Shown here in pieces: positions 30,195 to 41,339 of a stretch of DNA of 64,000 nucleotides. Source of the stretch: Bordetella ansorpii (GTDB taxonomy: Bacteria; Pseudomonadota; Gammaproteobacteria; Burkholderiales; Burkholderiaceae_B). The translations under genes and the position numbers were made by a program. The notes below the pieces were generated by a model. That model was given only the letters and a program-made list of their open reading frames with translations, made no database searches and was not told the DNA's origin. The stretch covers positions 1 to 64,000 of the forward strand of contig NZ_FKBS01000007.1 of NCBI RefSeq assembly GCF_900078315.1, written 5' to 3'. The stretch's first letter is position 1; each line of letters opens with the position of its first letter.

Positions 30195-32942
<2,748 letters not shown>

Positions 32943-32959
32943 TAGACGGAGACGCCGCC

Positions 32960-33679
32960 ATGCTGCACGCCGTGGGACGAACCGAGTTCGATCATGCCGT
33001 CATCATGGTGCGTGATCGCCTGCAGGAACTGGCGCCGCACTACGAGCGCCAAGGTTTCCTGCTCAGCGAGACCTCGGTGCACAACCTGGGATCCTGCAAC
33101 CGGCTGATCGCGCTGGAGGGCACCTACGTCGAGCTGCTGGGCTGGCCCCCCGGCGCGCCGCCCGCCCGCAAGGAAATCGCCGACTCGCCGTTCGGGCTCG
33201 AAGCCCTGGTGTTCCGCACCTACGATGCCGAGGCCACGTATCAGCGGTTGCTGGCGGCGGGCCTCGCCGTCAATCCGGTCCAGGAGCTCACGCGGCCGGC
33301 CCAGCTCGATGGCGAAATCGTGCAGGCGCGGTTCCATACCGTGCGGTTCGCGCAGCAGCCGATTCCCGGCATCCGCATGTATTTCTGCCGGCATCTCACG
33401 CCCGAGTGCGTATGGGTGCCATCCCTGATGGACCACCCCAACGGCGCGCAGGCCATCCATCGCATCGATGCCCGCGCGGCGCAGGCCGAACAAGTGGCCA
33501 GGCAACTGGCCCGTGTGGTGGACGTGCCGACGGAGCCGGTCGCCGGGGGCTGGGATCTGCAACTGGGCAATCTCAAGCTGCACGTGGCGCAGGACGATGC
33601 CGCTCTCACGCCGGCGTTGTCCACGCTGACGCTGGCCAACCGCAGCGGCGCGCACTACACGCTGGATACCGGGCTGTAA
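32960..33679 (+). CDS. VOC family protein with glyoxalase-like domain
   Basis: A 239-residue protein with two VOC half-modules, opening FDHAVIMVRDRLQELAPHYERQG and continuing EGTYVELLGWPPG, which places it near the PF13468 glyoxalase-like group. Such proteins are metal-dependent lyases, isomerases or dioxygenases, and this group has no agreed function. It starts 17 bp after secA with a purine-rich GACGGAGACG before it, so it may be cotranscribed. Its stop is 1 bp from the convergent dioxygenase gene. Confidence 0.78.
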   Translation: MLHAVGRTEFDHAVIMVRDRLQELAPHYERQGFLLSETSVHNLGSCNRLIALEGTYVELLGWPPGAPPARKEIADSPFGLEALVFRTYDAEATYQRLLAAGLAVNPVQELTRPAQLDGEIVQARFHTVRFAQQPIPGIRMYFCRHLTPECVWVPSLMDHPNGAQAIHRIDARAAQAEQVARQLARVVDVPTEPVAGGWDLQLGNLKLHVAQDDAALTPALSTLTLANRSGAHYTLDTGL

Positions 33680-33680
33680 G

Positions 33681-34208
33681 TCAGGCGGTTTGCACCAGGT
33701 GGTTCACGCCGCTGGCGATGTCCGCCTCGGCCACGCCATAGATATGCAGGGATATCGCGACCGCGTCGCTGGCGTTGCCCAGGCGATGGATCTGTTGCAG
33801 GCCGGGTGAGGCCGTGACGATATCGCCTGCGTGGCGTACCGCCTGGCCGCAGGCCTCGGCCTGCTGGCTGGCGGGATCCCAACGGTAATGCGTTTCCGAC
33901 AGTTCGCCTTGCAGCACGCGATAGGTGCACCAGGTCTTGTGGCCGTGCACGGGGCTGAATTGCCCGGGGCGCCAGATCAGATACACGATGGTGAAGCTGC
34001 CGTGCAGGTCGGCATAGGCCACATGGCGCGTGTAGCGTTCCGGACAGCCCTGGCGCAACGCGTCGGGCAGGCCGGCCAGCGCGTCTTCGCCGGCGTCCGC
34101 CACGCTGGCGTTCAGCTCGTGCAGCAGCGACTGCGCAGCTTTGCGCTGGGCGGACTCGACCGAGGCGCACAGGGCTTGCAACGGGGCGGGAGTGGCGGAC
34201 AAGGGCAT
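33681..34208 (-). CDS. Cysteine dioxygenase type I-like thiol dioxygenase
   Basis: A 175-residue cupin-fold, iron-dependent enzyme (PF05995) expected to oxidise cysteine to cysteine sulfinate or a related thiol such as 3-mercaptopropionate. The three iron histidines are H88 and H90 (PVHGHKTWC) and H141 (QIHRLGN). C94 stands where many bacterial members have glycine, and Y157 (LHIYG) is present; in mammalian cysteine dioxygenase a Cys-Tyr pair at similar positions forms a cofactor crosslink. That match is by eye and tentative. It is divergent from an Lrp-type regulator, which probably controls it. No good Shine-Dalgarno sequence precedes the ATG. Confidence 0.82.
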   Translation of the reverse strand: MPLSATPAPLQALCASVESAQRKAAQSLLHELNASVADAGEDALAGLPDALRQGCPERYTRHVAYADLHGSFTIVYLIWRPGQFSPVHGHKTWCTYRVLQGELSETHYRWDPASQQAEACGQAVRHAGDIVTASPGLQQIHRLGNASDAVAISLHIYGVAEADIASGVNHLVQTA

Positions 34209-34560
34209 GGAAGAAGTCGAAAGCAGTGGTGGCGCAACGCCGCCGGATGCCTCTCATGCTATGCCCCCAAGGCGGGAATGGCTTTGCGTAATCCGGGGCG
34301 ATGCGGCCCGGGATTGGAAAAAATTTCCTCTTCCGGCCTTCTGCGGCGTTTTTGGCCCGCGGAACGTGTTTGAATCACGCCAATTACGTGCCGGCAGGCG
34401 CGGATTGACCCGGCATGGCGCGGCAGCGGTCGGCCAAAGTGCGGTGGACGCGGATTCATGGAAAGGGCAAGATGACGCCCGCACGGACCGCAGTCATGCG
34501 GCAGGGCCGTCGCCGCCATTCCGCCAGCGCATACCGGGCGTTGCCTTTCAAGGAAAAACT
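34209..34560. other. Divergent regulatory region between the dioxygenase and Lrp genes
   Basis: A 352-bp stretch without a gene. It contains the A/T palindrome at 34316-34328 within GC-rich sequence and should hold both promoters. I see no RNA gene or further ORF with support. Confidence 0.6.
34316..34328. promoter_or_regulatory. A/T palindrome GGAAAAAATTTCC, candidate Lrp-family operator
   Basis: GGAAA and TTTCC flank AAA. Its reverse complement is nearly identical to the site at 35035-35048 on the other side of the regulator gene (one A fewer). Lrp-family proteins favour A/T-rich centres with short inverted ends. Confidence 0.45.
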
Positions 34561-35019
34561 GTGGACCAGACGGATCTAAAAATACTCAGGCTGCTGCAGA
34601 AGGACGCCACCTGCTCGGTCGCGGACATCGCCGAGCAGGTGAATCTCTCCGTCACGCCGTGCTGGCGCCGTATCCAGAAGCTGAAGGACGACGGTGTCAT
34701 CGCCCAGCATACGGTGCTGCTCGCACCCAAGGCGCTGGGGCTGAACCTGACCGTGTTCGTCACGATCAAGACCAGCCAGCACAACGCCAAATGGACGCAG
34801 AGCCTGGTCGGCGCCGTGACCTCCCTGCCCAACGTGGTCGAATTCCACCGCATGGCGGGAGACATCGACTATCTGCTCAAGGTCGTGGTCGAGGACATGG
34901 CGGCCTACGACCGTTTCTACCGGCGCCTGATCGAGACGGTGGATCTGCTGGACGTCAGCGCCAGCTTTTCGATGGAAGTCATCAAGAGCACCACCGAGTT
35001 GCCGCTGAACATCGCCTGA
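34561..35019 (+). CDS. Lrp/AsnC family transcriptional regulator
   Basis: A 152-residue regulator: an N-terminal winged helix-turn-helix (DQTDLKILRLLQKDATCSVA, then VNLSVTPCWRRIQKLKDDGVI) and a C-terminal RAM effector-binding domain (VVEFHRMAGDIDYLLKVVVEDMAAYDRF in outline). The start is a GTG 5 nt after AAGGAA; in-frame sequence upstream of it does not resemble the family. It lies divergent from the dioxygenase gene and upstream of chaC. The effector is likely a small amino acid, and the neighbours suggest cysteine or a related thiol, but this is inference. Confidence 0.92.
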   Translation: MDQTDLKILRLLQKDATCSVADIAEQVNLSVTPCWRRIQKLKDDGVIAQHTVLLAPKALGLNLTVFVTIKTSQHNAKWTQSLVGAVTSLPNVVEFHRMAGDIDYLLKVVVEDMAAYDRFYRRLIETVDLLDVSASFSMEVIKSTTELPLNIA

Positions 35020-35034
35020 GCAGGCCTGCCATCA

Positions 35035-35048
35035 GGAAAATTTTTTCC
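35035..35048. promoter_or_regulatory. A/T palindrome GGAAAATTTTTTCC before chaC
   Basis: A near-perfect inverted repeat 131 bp before the chaC start, matching the complement of the 34316-34328 site. It places chaC in the same candidate regulon. Confidence 0.45.
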
Positions 35049-35178
35049 GATTGACCGGGTCTGCCGCGCTTCCCTTGCGTCGGGTCCGCGCCACAGGGGC
35101 TTATCCCGCAATCTTTTTCCCCGCCGACAGGCGTAGCATTACCGACATTGTTTTCTGGTACGGGGTCCAGGCAGGATC

Positions 35179-35799
35179 ATGTCGTCGGAAGTGGCAGCCG
35201 CATGCAGCGGCACAGTGTGCGCGTCGTCGTCGGTCGAGGCGCTGCTGGCGGATTGGAACGGTATCGACGACATCTGGGTGTTCGGCTACGGGTCGCTGAT
35301 CTGGCGACCCGGTTTCGCCTGGTTGGAACGGCGCCTGGCCACTGTGCGCGGCTATCACCGTTCCCTGTGCCTCTGGTCGCATGACCATCGCGGCTCGCCT
35401 GATGCGCCGGGCCTGGTGTTCGGCCTGGATCGAGGCGGTTGCTGCCGGGGCGTGGCTTTCCGGGTGCCCGCGGCCGACGTCGTGCCTATCTTTCATGCAC
35501 TGTGGCAGCGCGAAATGCCCAACGGCGCCTACGTGCCGCGCTGGCTGGCCTGTTCGACCGAGGCCGGCCCGGTGCGCGGGCTGGTGTTCCTGCTCAATCG
35601 GGGATGCAGCCACTATGCCGGCGAGATCAGCGAAGATCACCTGATGGCCTCGGTGCGCCGCGCCGTGGGCCAGTCGGGCGCCTGCCTGGATTACGTCATC
35701 GAGACCGATCGGGCGCTGCGGGCGTGCGGCATCGACGATGGCCGCCTCGGAGAGCTGGTGCGCAAGCTCGGGGGCGCGTGGCAGCCTGCGGCCGCCTGA
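35179..35799 (+). CDS. chaC: ChaC-type gamma-glutamylcyclotransferase
   Basis: A 206-residue protein with the defining VFGYGSLIWRPGF motif near residue 34, followed by VRGYHRSLCLWSHDHRGSP, PGLVFGLDRGGCCRGVAFR and WQREMPNGAYVPRW, whose Glu matches the proposed catalytic acid. ChaC enzymes split glutathione into 5-oxoproline and Cys-Gly, releasing cysteine equivalents. This fits beside a thiol dioxygenase. The start is uncertain because the first 20 residues are low in conservation. A terminator follows at 35820. Confidence 0.9.
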   Translation: MSSEVAAACSGTVCASSSVEALLADWNGIDDIWVFGYGSLIWRPGFAWLERRLATVRGYHRSLCLWSHDHRGSPDAPGLVFGLDRGGCCRGVAFRVPAADVVPIFHALWQREMPNGAYVPRWLACSTEAGPVRGLVFLLNRGCSHYAGEISEDHLMASVRRAVGQSGACLDYVIETDRALRACGIDDGRLGELVRKLGGAWQPAAA

Positions 35800-35819
35800 A
35801 TCACCGCCTTCAAGAACGC

Positions 35820-35852
35820 AGGGCCCGCAAACCGCGGGCCCTGGCTCTTTTC
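35820..35852 (+). terminator. Terminator between chaC and mgtE
   Basis: AGGGCCCGC (35820-35828) pairs with GCGGGCCCT (35834-35842), followed by GGCTCTTTT. It may serve both convergent genes. Confidence 0.8.
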
Positions 35853-35887
35853 GGGGGCGTGACCGGAGCGGCACGCGCGGCGTCGGT

Positions 35888-37357
35888 CTACAGCAGGAAT
35901 ATCGTCGCCAGCCCCAGGAAGATGAAGAACCCCAGCGAGTCGGTGGCGAAGGTGAGCAGCACCGAGGAGCCGATGGCGGGGTCGCGGCCGAAGCGCGCGC
36001 GCAGCATCGGCACCAGCACGCCGATGCCCGCGCCCACCAGCATGTTGCAGATCATGGCCGCCATCATCACGAAGGCCACCGCGAACGAGCGCGAGATGAT
36101 CCAGGCGAACAGCGCGGCCATCAGGCTGCCGCACAGGCCGACCATCAGGGTGATGGTCATTTCGCGCTTGACCAGCGGCCACAGGTTGCGGCCGGTGATG
36201 CGGCCCATGGCCAGGGCGCGGATGATCATCGTCATGGTCTGGTTGCCCGAGTTGCCGCCGATGCCGGCGACGATGGACATCAGGAAGGCCAGCACCACGA
36301 TGTGGCTGACGGTGTCCTCGAACTGCGAGGCCACGAACGAGGCCGTGGCGGCCGTACAGATGTTGAACATCAGCCAGGGCGCGCGGTTGCGCAGCGCGCT
36401 GAACATGGGGGCGAAGATGTCTTCTTCCTGCAGACCGGCGCGCGACAGGGCCTGCTCCTGCGAGTCTTCGCGCATCACGTCCACGACGTCGGCGATGGTG
36501 ACGCGGCCGATGAGGCGGCCCTGGTCGTCGATCACGGGCGCCGACACCAGGTCGTAGCGTTCGAAGGCGCCGGCCGCGTCGGCGTCGGAGTCCAGCGGGT
36601 TCAGCGTGAGGAAATCGGTGTTCATCACGCCATGCACTTCGGAGTCGGGGTCGGTGACCAGCAGCACCGAGATCGGCAGCACGCCCTGCAGCTTGTCCTG
36701 GCGGTCGACCACGAAGATCTGGTCGGTATGGTCGGGCAGCTCGTGCAGGCGGCGCAGGTAGCGCAGCACGACCTCGAGGGTGACGTCTTCGCGCACCCGG
36801 ACCATTTCGAAGTCCATGATGGCGCCGACGCTGTCCTCGGGGTAGCCCATGGCTTCGAGCAGTTGCGCGCGCTCTTCCTCGGTCAGGCCCTTCTGCACCT
36901 CGGCCACCACGTCGGGCGGCAGGTCGGGCGCCAGGTCGGCCAGCTCGTCGGCATCCATGTTGCCGGTGGCCTTGACCAGGTCTTGCCGGTCCATCGCCTC
37001 GATCAGCGATTCCCGGACCCAGTCCTCGACCTCGAGCAGCACGTCCGCGTCGTGCTCGGAACTGACCAGGTTCCACACCAGTTGGCGTTCTTCCTTGGGC
37101 AGCGATTCCAGGATGAACGCGATGTCCGCCGGATGCAGGTCATCGACCAGCGCCTTCAGTTCGGCGGTGTGCTGGCGATGCACGAGATCTTCGACCAGCG
37201 TGGCCTTGGCGTCGCCTTGCTCCTGGCGGTGCACCAGGTGCTCGACCAGCATCTGGCGGCGCAGGCATTCCTGTACCGCGGCCAGGGCGTGCTGGGCGTC
37301 TTCGGGGTCGAGCCGGCGAGGGGCGGCGGCCGGTTTCTGCGCGACGGTTTCGGTCAT
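35888..37357 (-). CDS. mgtE: Magnesium channel/transporter MgtE
   Basis: A 489-residue inner-membrane magnesium channel. It has the cytosolic N domain (HPADIAFILESLPKEERQLVW), a CBS pair from about 160 to 290 (VRVREDVTLEVVLRYLRR, then VTIADVVDVMRED) that senses Mg2+, a connecting plug helix and five transmembrane segments with the pore-lining GIGGNSGNQTMTMIIRAL and TDSLGFFIFLGLA. The gene ends a two-gene unit that starts with the thioesterase 10 bp upstream. Confidence 0.96.
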   Translation of the reverse strand: MTETVAQKPAAAPRRLDPEDAQHALAAVQECLRRQMLVEHLVHRQEQGDAKATLVEDLVHRQHTAELKALVDDLHPADIAFILESLPKEERQLVWNLVSSEHDADVLLEVEDWVRESLIEAMDRQDLVKATGNMDADELADLAPDLPPDVVAEVQKGLTEEERAQLLEAMGYPEDSVGAIMDFEMVRVREDVTLEVVLRYLRRLHELPDHTDQIFVVDRQDKLQGVLPISVLLVTDPDSEVHGVMNTDFLTLNPLDSDADAAGAFERYDLVSAPVIDDQGRLIGRVTIADVVDVMREDSQEQALSRAGLQEEDIFAPMFSALRNRAPWLMFNICTAATASFVASQFEDTVSHIVVLAFLMSIVAGIGGNSGNQTMTMIIRALAMGRITGRNLWPLVKREMTITLMVGLCGSLMAALFAWIISRSFAVAFVMMAAMICNMLVGAGIGVLVPMLRARFGRDPAIGSSVLLTFATDSLGFFIFLGLATIFLL

Positions 37358-37367
37358 GCGGGTTGCT

Positions 37368-37778
37368 TCAGATCGTGGGCAGGGGGCGGCTGCGGCGGGC
37401 TTCGTCGGTGGCGACGTAGGTGAGGGTGGCTTCGGTCACCTTGACGACTTCGGCGTCCAGGCGCTGGCGCTCGGCATAGACCTCGACCGATACGGTGATG
37501 GAGGTGGAACCGGTTTTTACGATGGAAGCGTAGAAACTGAGCAGATCGCCGACGAAGACGGGCTGCTTGAACTGGAAGGCGTTGACGGCCACGGTGGCGA
37601 CCCGGCCGGCGGCGCGGCGCGCCGCGGGGATGGACCCGGCGATGTCGACCTGGGCCATGATCCAGCCGCCGAAGACGTCGCCATGGATGTTGGCGTCGGC
37701 CGGCATGGGCATGACGCGCAGGACGGGGTCGCGGCCTTCCGGCAGCCGGATCAGGGAGTGTTTTGCGGGGGACGTCAT
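37368..37778 (-). CDS. YciA-type acyl-CoA thioesterase
   Basis: A 136-residue hotdog-fold enzyme that hydrolyses short to medium acyl-CoA. The family signature is ANIHGDVFGGWIMAQVDIAG near residue 28, where the Asp is the catalytic residue. VAVNAFQFKQPVFVGDLLSFYA follows in the right place. The start is reasonable but not fixed by a strong Shine-Dalgarno sequence. It is followed closely by mgtE, which suggests one transcript but no clear functional link. Confidence 0.9.
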   Translation of the reverse strand: MTSPAKHSLIRLPEGRDPVLRVMPMPADANIHGDVFGGWIMAQVDIAGSIPAARRAAGRVATVAVNAFQFKQPVFVGDLLSFYASIVKTGSTSITVSVEVYAERQRLDAEVVKVTEATLTYVATDEARRSRPLPTI

Positions 37779-37825
37779 GCGGCCGGCTCCGGAGCGGGAA
37801 CCGGTCGATTATGCAGGAAAAACGT

Positions 37826-37855
37826 GAACACGGTGCGGTAGTGCACACCGTGTTT
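37826..37855 (-). terminator. Terminator after the YeiH gene
   Basis: AACACGGTG (37827-37835) pairs with CACCGTGTT (37846-37854). On the minus strand the hairpin is followed by CACGTTTTT; on the plus strand by TTTC. Confidence 0.65.
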
Positions 37856-37900
37856 TCTACAGGATATGTCGGCTTGCCGTCAGCGTCGAACGGGCGCCGT

Positions 37901-38950
37901 TCAGGCCGCCATCTTGACAATGGCGTAGCCGCCGAACAGCAGCCAGGCATACAGCACCGCGCCCAGCGCCAGCACGCGGGGGCCGGCCTTGCGGATCTGC
38001 GCGAAGCGGGTCTCGATGCCCAGCGCCGTCATGGCCATGGTCAGGGCGAAGATGTCCAGCTTGCGGATCGCGGTGACGGCATCGGGCGGCAACACGTTCA
38101 GCGAGTTGACGATGGCCAGCGCCAGGAAGCCGATGGCGAACCAGGGTATCGGCAGCTTGCCCTTGCCGCGGCTTTCGCCGTCGGCCTCGCCGCTGGAGCG
38201 GCTGCGCAGCCACAGGCCCAGCGCCAGCAGCACGGGCACCAGCAATGCCACGCGGGTCATCTTCACGATGGTGGCGACTTCGGTGGTGGCCGGATCGATG
38301 TTGCTGGCGGCGCCCACGACCTGCGCGACCTCGTGCACGGTGCCGCCGATGTAGATGCCCAGCGCCTGGGTGTCGAACGGCAGCCAGCCGGCGTGATAGA
38401 ACACCGGGTACAGGAACATGGACAGGGTGCCGAACAGCACCACGGTGGCCACGGCCACGGCGCTTTTGTGCGGGGCGGCGCGCAGGGTGGGCTCGAAGGC
38501 CAGCACGGCGGCGGCGCCGCAGATGGCGCTGCCGGCCGAGGTCAGCAGGGCGGTGTCGCGGTCCAGGCCCAGCAGGCGCTGGCCCACGAAGGCCCCGATC
38601 GCCAGCGTACCCAGCACCACGGCCACCGACACGGCCAGGCCCGGCAGGCCGACGGCCACGATCTGCTGGATGCTGATGTTCAGGCCGTAGAACGCCACGG
38701 CGATGCGCAGCAGGCGCCGCGCAGTGAAGTTCACCCCGGCGCCCCATTCGGCGGGCATGGTGCCGCGCAGGAAGTTGCCGTACAACATGCCGCAGACGAT
38801 GCCGACGACCAGGGGCGAGAAGCCCAGGCTGCGGATGGCGGGCAGGTCGGCCAGTTGCACGACGGCGCCGGCCATCAGGGCCACGAACAGCACACCGTTG
38901 AGTTTGTCGCGCCAGGGGGTGGGCGTGGGAAGGGGGAGCGAGGCGTCCAT
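37901..38950 (-). CDS. YeiH family putative sulfate exporter
   Basis: A 349-residue membrane protein of the PF03601 (YeiH/UPF0324) family with about ten hydrophobic segments. Typical blocks are LGFSPLVVGIVCGMLYGN, the SAICGAAAVLA stretch and GIYIGGTVHEVAQVVGA. Members are annotated as sulfate exporters in taurine or sulfonate users, but direct proof is thin. It is divergent from a LysR regulator, the same arrangement as yeiH-yeiE of E. coli. Confidence 0.9.
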   Translation of the reverse strand: MDASLPLPTPTPWRDKLNGVLFVALMAGAVVQLADLPAIRSLGFSPLVVGIVCGMLYGNFLRGTMPAEWGAGVNFTARRLLRIAVAFYGLNISIQQIVAVGLPGLAVSVAVVLGTLAIGAFVGQRLLGLDRDTALLTSAGSAICGAAAVLAFEPTLRAAPHKSAVAVATVVLFGTLSMFLYPVFYHAGWLPFDTQALGIYIGGTVHEVAQVVGAASNIDPATTEVATIVKMTRVALLVPVLLALGLWLRSRSSGEADGESRGKGKLPIPWFAIGFLALAIVNSLNVLPPDAVTAIRKLDIFALTMAMTALGIETRFAQIRKAGPRVLALGAVLYAWLLFGGYAIVKMAA

Positions 38951-39036
38951 GAACTGGTTTTGCTTATATTCAAATTACTTATGGAAATATTAAAGTCCGC
39001 GCTATTATCTGAAAAATGGTTATTCCGGATAGCTAA

Positions 39037-39053
39037 TATCTGAAATCCGGATA
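39037..39053. promoter_or_regulatory. LysR-type operator (T-N11-A) upstream of the YeiH and LysR genes
   Basis: TATC-N9-GATA at 39037-39053 is an inverted repeat containing T39039-N11-A39051, the LysR box form. Parts recur just upstream as direct repeats (TATCTGAAA at 39006-39014, CCGGATA at 39025-39031), suggesting a second, activation-type site. The whole 38951-39077 region is unusually A/T rich. Confidence 0.55.
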
Positions 39054-39077
39054 TCGTCGTTTTCTGTCATTTTTGCC

Positions 39078-39968
39078 ATGACCCCAGACCAGTTACTTAC
39101 CTTCGCCTGCGTGGCCGACACCGGCAACATCAGCCGCGCCGCCGGCCTGCTGCATCTGTCGCAGCCGGCCGTCTCGGGCCAGTTGCGCGCCTTGCAGGAC
39201 TGGTTCGGCGAGCCGCTATACCGCCGCCAGGGCCACGGCATCGCGCTGACGGCCGCCGGCGAGCGCCTGGCCGAGCAGGCCCGGCTGTTGCGGCAGATCT
39301 ATCTGCGGGCCCAGGCCGAGCGCGATGCCTGGCGGGGCCTGGATGCCGGGGTCTTGCGGCTGGGGGCCAGCACCACGCCCGCCAGCTATCTGTTGCCCGG
39401 ACTGGTGGCGCGTTTTCACCAGCGCTTTCCCGCGGTGGGCCTGCATCTGTCCGATGGCAACACCCGGCAGATCGTCGAGCGCCTGCCCGAACTGGATCTG
39501 GCGTTCATCGAGGGCGACGTGCCGGCGGGTTTGTCGGAAGGCACTGCCGTGCACGCGTGGCGCGAGGACGAGGTGGTGGCCGTGGTGCGCGCGGATCACG
39601 CCTTGGCAAAGCAGGCCGCTGCCACGCTGCCCGACCTGGCCGCCTGGCCGCTGGTGATGCGCGAGCCGGGCTCCGGGGTGCGTCAGTTGGTGGAGCGGGC
39701 CTTCGCGGCCGCGGATCTCAATCCCGAGGCCGCGCTGGAACTGGCCGGCGTCGAAGGCGTGAAGCAGGCCGTGCGCGCCGGCCTGGGCGTGGGCTTCGTG
39801 TCGGTGATGTCGATGCGCCACGAAGACGGTTCGCTGGCCGTGGTGCGCGTGGCACCGCGTGCGCTCACGCGCCGTCTGAGCATCCTGGTGCCGCACGCGG
39901 ATACTGCCGGGCGCGCGGCCCGCCAGTTCCTGGACAGTTGCCTGGCGCTCGAAGAAAGGGACGCTTAG
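39078..39968 (+). CDS. LysR family transcriptional regulator, YeiE-like
   Basis: A 296-residue regulator: N-terminal winged helix-turn-helix (TFACVADTGNISRAAGLLHLSQPAVSGQL) and a C-terminal periplasmic-binding-protein-like effector domain starting LRLGASTTPASYLLPGL. It is divergent from the YeiH gene across 127 bp containing a LysR box, so it most likely controls that exporter and itself. The effector is unknown; YeiE and related regulators respond to sulfite or other sulfur compounds in some bacteria. Confidence 0.92.
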   Translation: MTPDQLLTFACVADTGNISRAAGLLHLSQPAVSGQLRALQDWFGEPLYRRQGHGIALTAAGERLAEQARLLRQIYLRAQAERDAWRGLDAGVLRLGASTTPASYLLPGLVARFHQRFPAVGLHLSDGNTRQIVERLPELDLAFIEGDVPAGLSEGTAVHAWREDEVVAVVRADHALAKQAAATLPDLAAWPLVMREPGSGVRQLVERAFAAADLNPEAALELAGVEGVKQAVRAGLGVGFVSVMSMRHEDGSLAVVRVAPRALTRRLSILVPHADTAGRAARQFLDSCLALEERDA

Positions 39969-40064
39969 GAAGCACCTCTGTGTGGCGTGTTCGTCGTCCA
40001 GGTGGACGAGGGCGCCGCAGCGTTATGGCCGCTCATGGCAGCGCCGGCCGCGCCATGCCGCTTC

Positions 40065-41264
40065 TCAGCGCGGGCGCGCCAGCCAGCGCGTGGCCAGCCG
40101 CACCCAATACGTGGCGCCCAGCGGCAGCACTTCATCGTTGAAGTCGTAGCTGCCGTTGTGCAGCATGCACGGTCCCAGGCCGTGGCCGATGGTGCGGTGC
40201 GAGCCATCGCCGTTGCCGATCCACACGTAACAGCCCGGCAGTTCCTGCAGCATGAAGGCGAAGTCTTCGGCGCCCATGGTGGGCGTGACGTGGTCGTTGA
40301 CGTTCTCGGCGCCGACGATGTCGCGGATGACTTCGGCGCAGAACGCCGATTCCGCCGGATGGTTGATGGTCGGCGGATAGTTGCGGTCGAACTCGAACTC
40401 CATCGTGCAGTCGAGCGCGGCGCAGGTGTGCTGCGCGATCTCGCGCATGCGGCGTTCGATCAGGTCCAGCGTTTCGAGCGTGAAGGTGCGCACCGTGCCA
40501 CGCATTTCGGCCACGTCGGGCACCACGTTGTCCGCGCTGCCCGTGTGGATCTGCGTGATGCTGAGCACGGCGGCATCCTGCGGATCGCGGTTGCGCGTGA
40601 TGATGGTCTGCAGCGATTGCGCCAGTTGCACCGCCGTCATCACGGGGTCGACGCCCAGGTGCGGCATGCCGCCATGCGCGCCCTTGCCGTGGATGACGAT
40701 GCGGAACTCGTTGGACGAGGCCATGATGGGGCCGGACGTCAGGCCGAAGTGGCCGGCCGGCACCCCGGGCCAGTTGTGCATGCCGAACACGGCTTCCATC
40801 GGGAAGCGCTGGAACAGGCCGTCGTCGATCATGCGCTTGGCGCCGCCGCCGCCTTCTTCGGCGGGCTGGAAAATCACGTATACGGTGCCCGCGAAATCGC
40901 GGTACTGGGACAGGTATCGCGCCGCGCCCATCAGCATGGCGGTATGGCCGTCGTGGCCGCACGCGTGCATCTTGCCCGCGTGCCGGCTGGCGTGTTCGAA
41001 GGTGTTGACCTCTTGCATGGGCAGCGCGTCCATGTCGGCGCGCAGGCCCACCGTGCCCTCGCCGGGCAGGTTGCCACGGATGATGCCCACCACGCCGGTG
41101 CCGCCCAGGCCGCGGTCGATTTCGATACCCCATTCCTGCAATTTGGCCGCCACCAGGTCGGCCGTGCGGAACTCTTCGAAGGACAGTTCGGGGTGGGCGT
41201 GGATGTCGCGGCGCAACACGGCGAGATCCTGCTGCCAGGTGACGATGGGATCGAGCAGGTTCAT
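40065..41264 (-). CDS. M20 family amidohydrolase (second copy)
   Basis: A 399-residue paralogue of the protein at 1222-2415, with HPELSFEEFRTADLV near residue 26, RADMDALPM, the metal motif MHACGHDGHTAML near residue 96, FQPAEEGGGGA and the C-terminal MGAEDFAFML. The two copies share motifs but differ enough to suggest separate substrates. It is expected to remove acyl groups from N-acyl amino acids in the cytoplasm. It is flanked by a LysR gene and by the divergent acyl-CoA ligase and appears to be a single transcription unit. Confidence 0.92.
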   Translation of the reverse strand: MNLLDPIVTWQQDLAVLRRDIHAHPELSFEEFRTADLVAAKLQEWGIEIDRGLGGTGVVGIIRGNLPGEGTVGLRADMDALPMQEVNTFEHASRHAGKMHACGHDGHTAMLMGAARYLSQYRDFAGTVYVIFQPAEEGGGGAKRMIDDGLFQRFPMEAVFGMHNWPGVPAGHFGLTSGPIMASSNEFRIVIHGKGAHGGMPHLGVDPVMTAVQLAQSLQTIITRNRDPQDAAVLSITQIHTGSADNVVPDVAEMRGTVRTFTLETLDLIERRMREIAQHTCAALDCTMEFEFDRNYPPTINHPAESAFCAEVIRDIVGAENVNDHVTPTMGAEDFAFMLQELPGCYVWIGNGDGSHRTIGHGLGPCMLHNGSYDFNDEVLPLGATYWVRLATRWLARPR

Positions 41265-41339
41265 GATGGACTCATGGGATAGAAGGCCGACACAAGGGTA
41301 TCATCAATCAAAATCCTACAAGAACGGAGGCAAAACATC

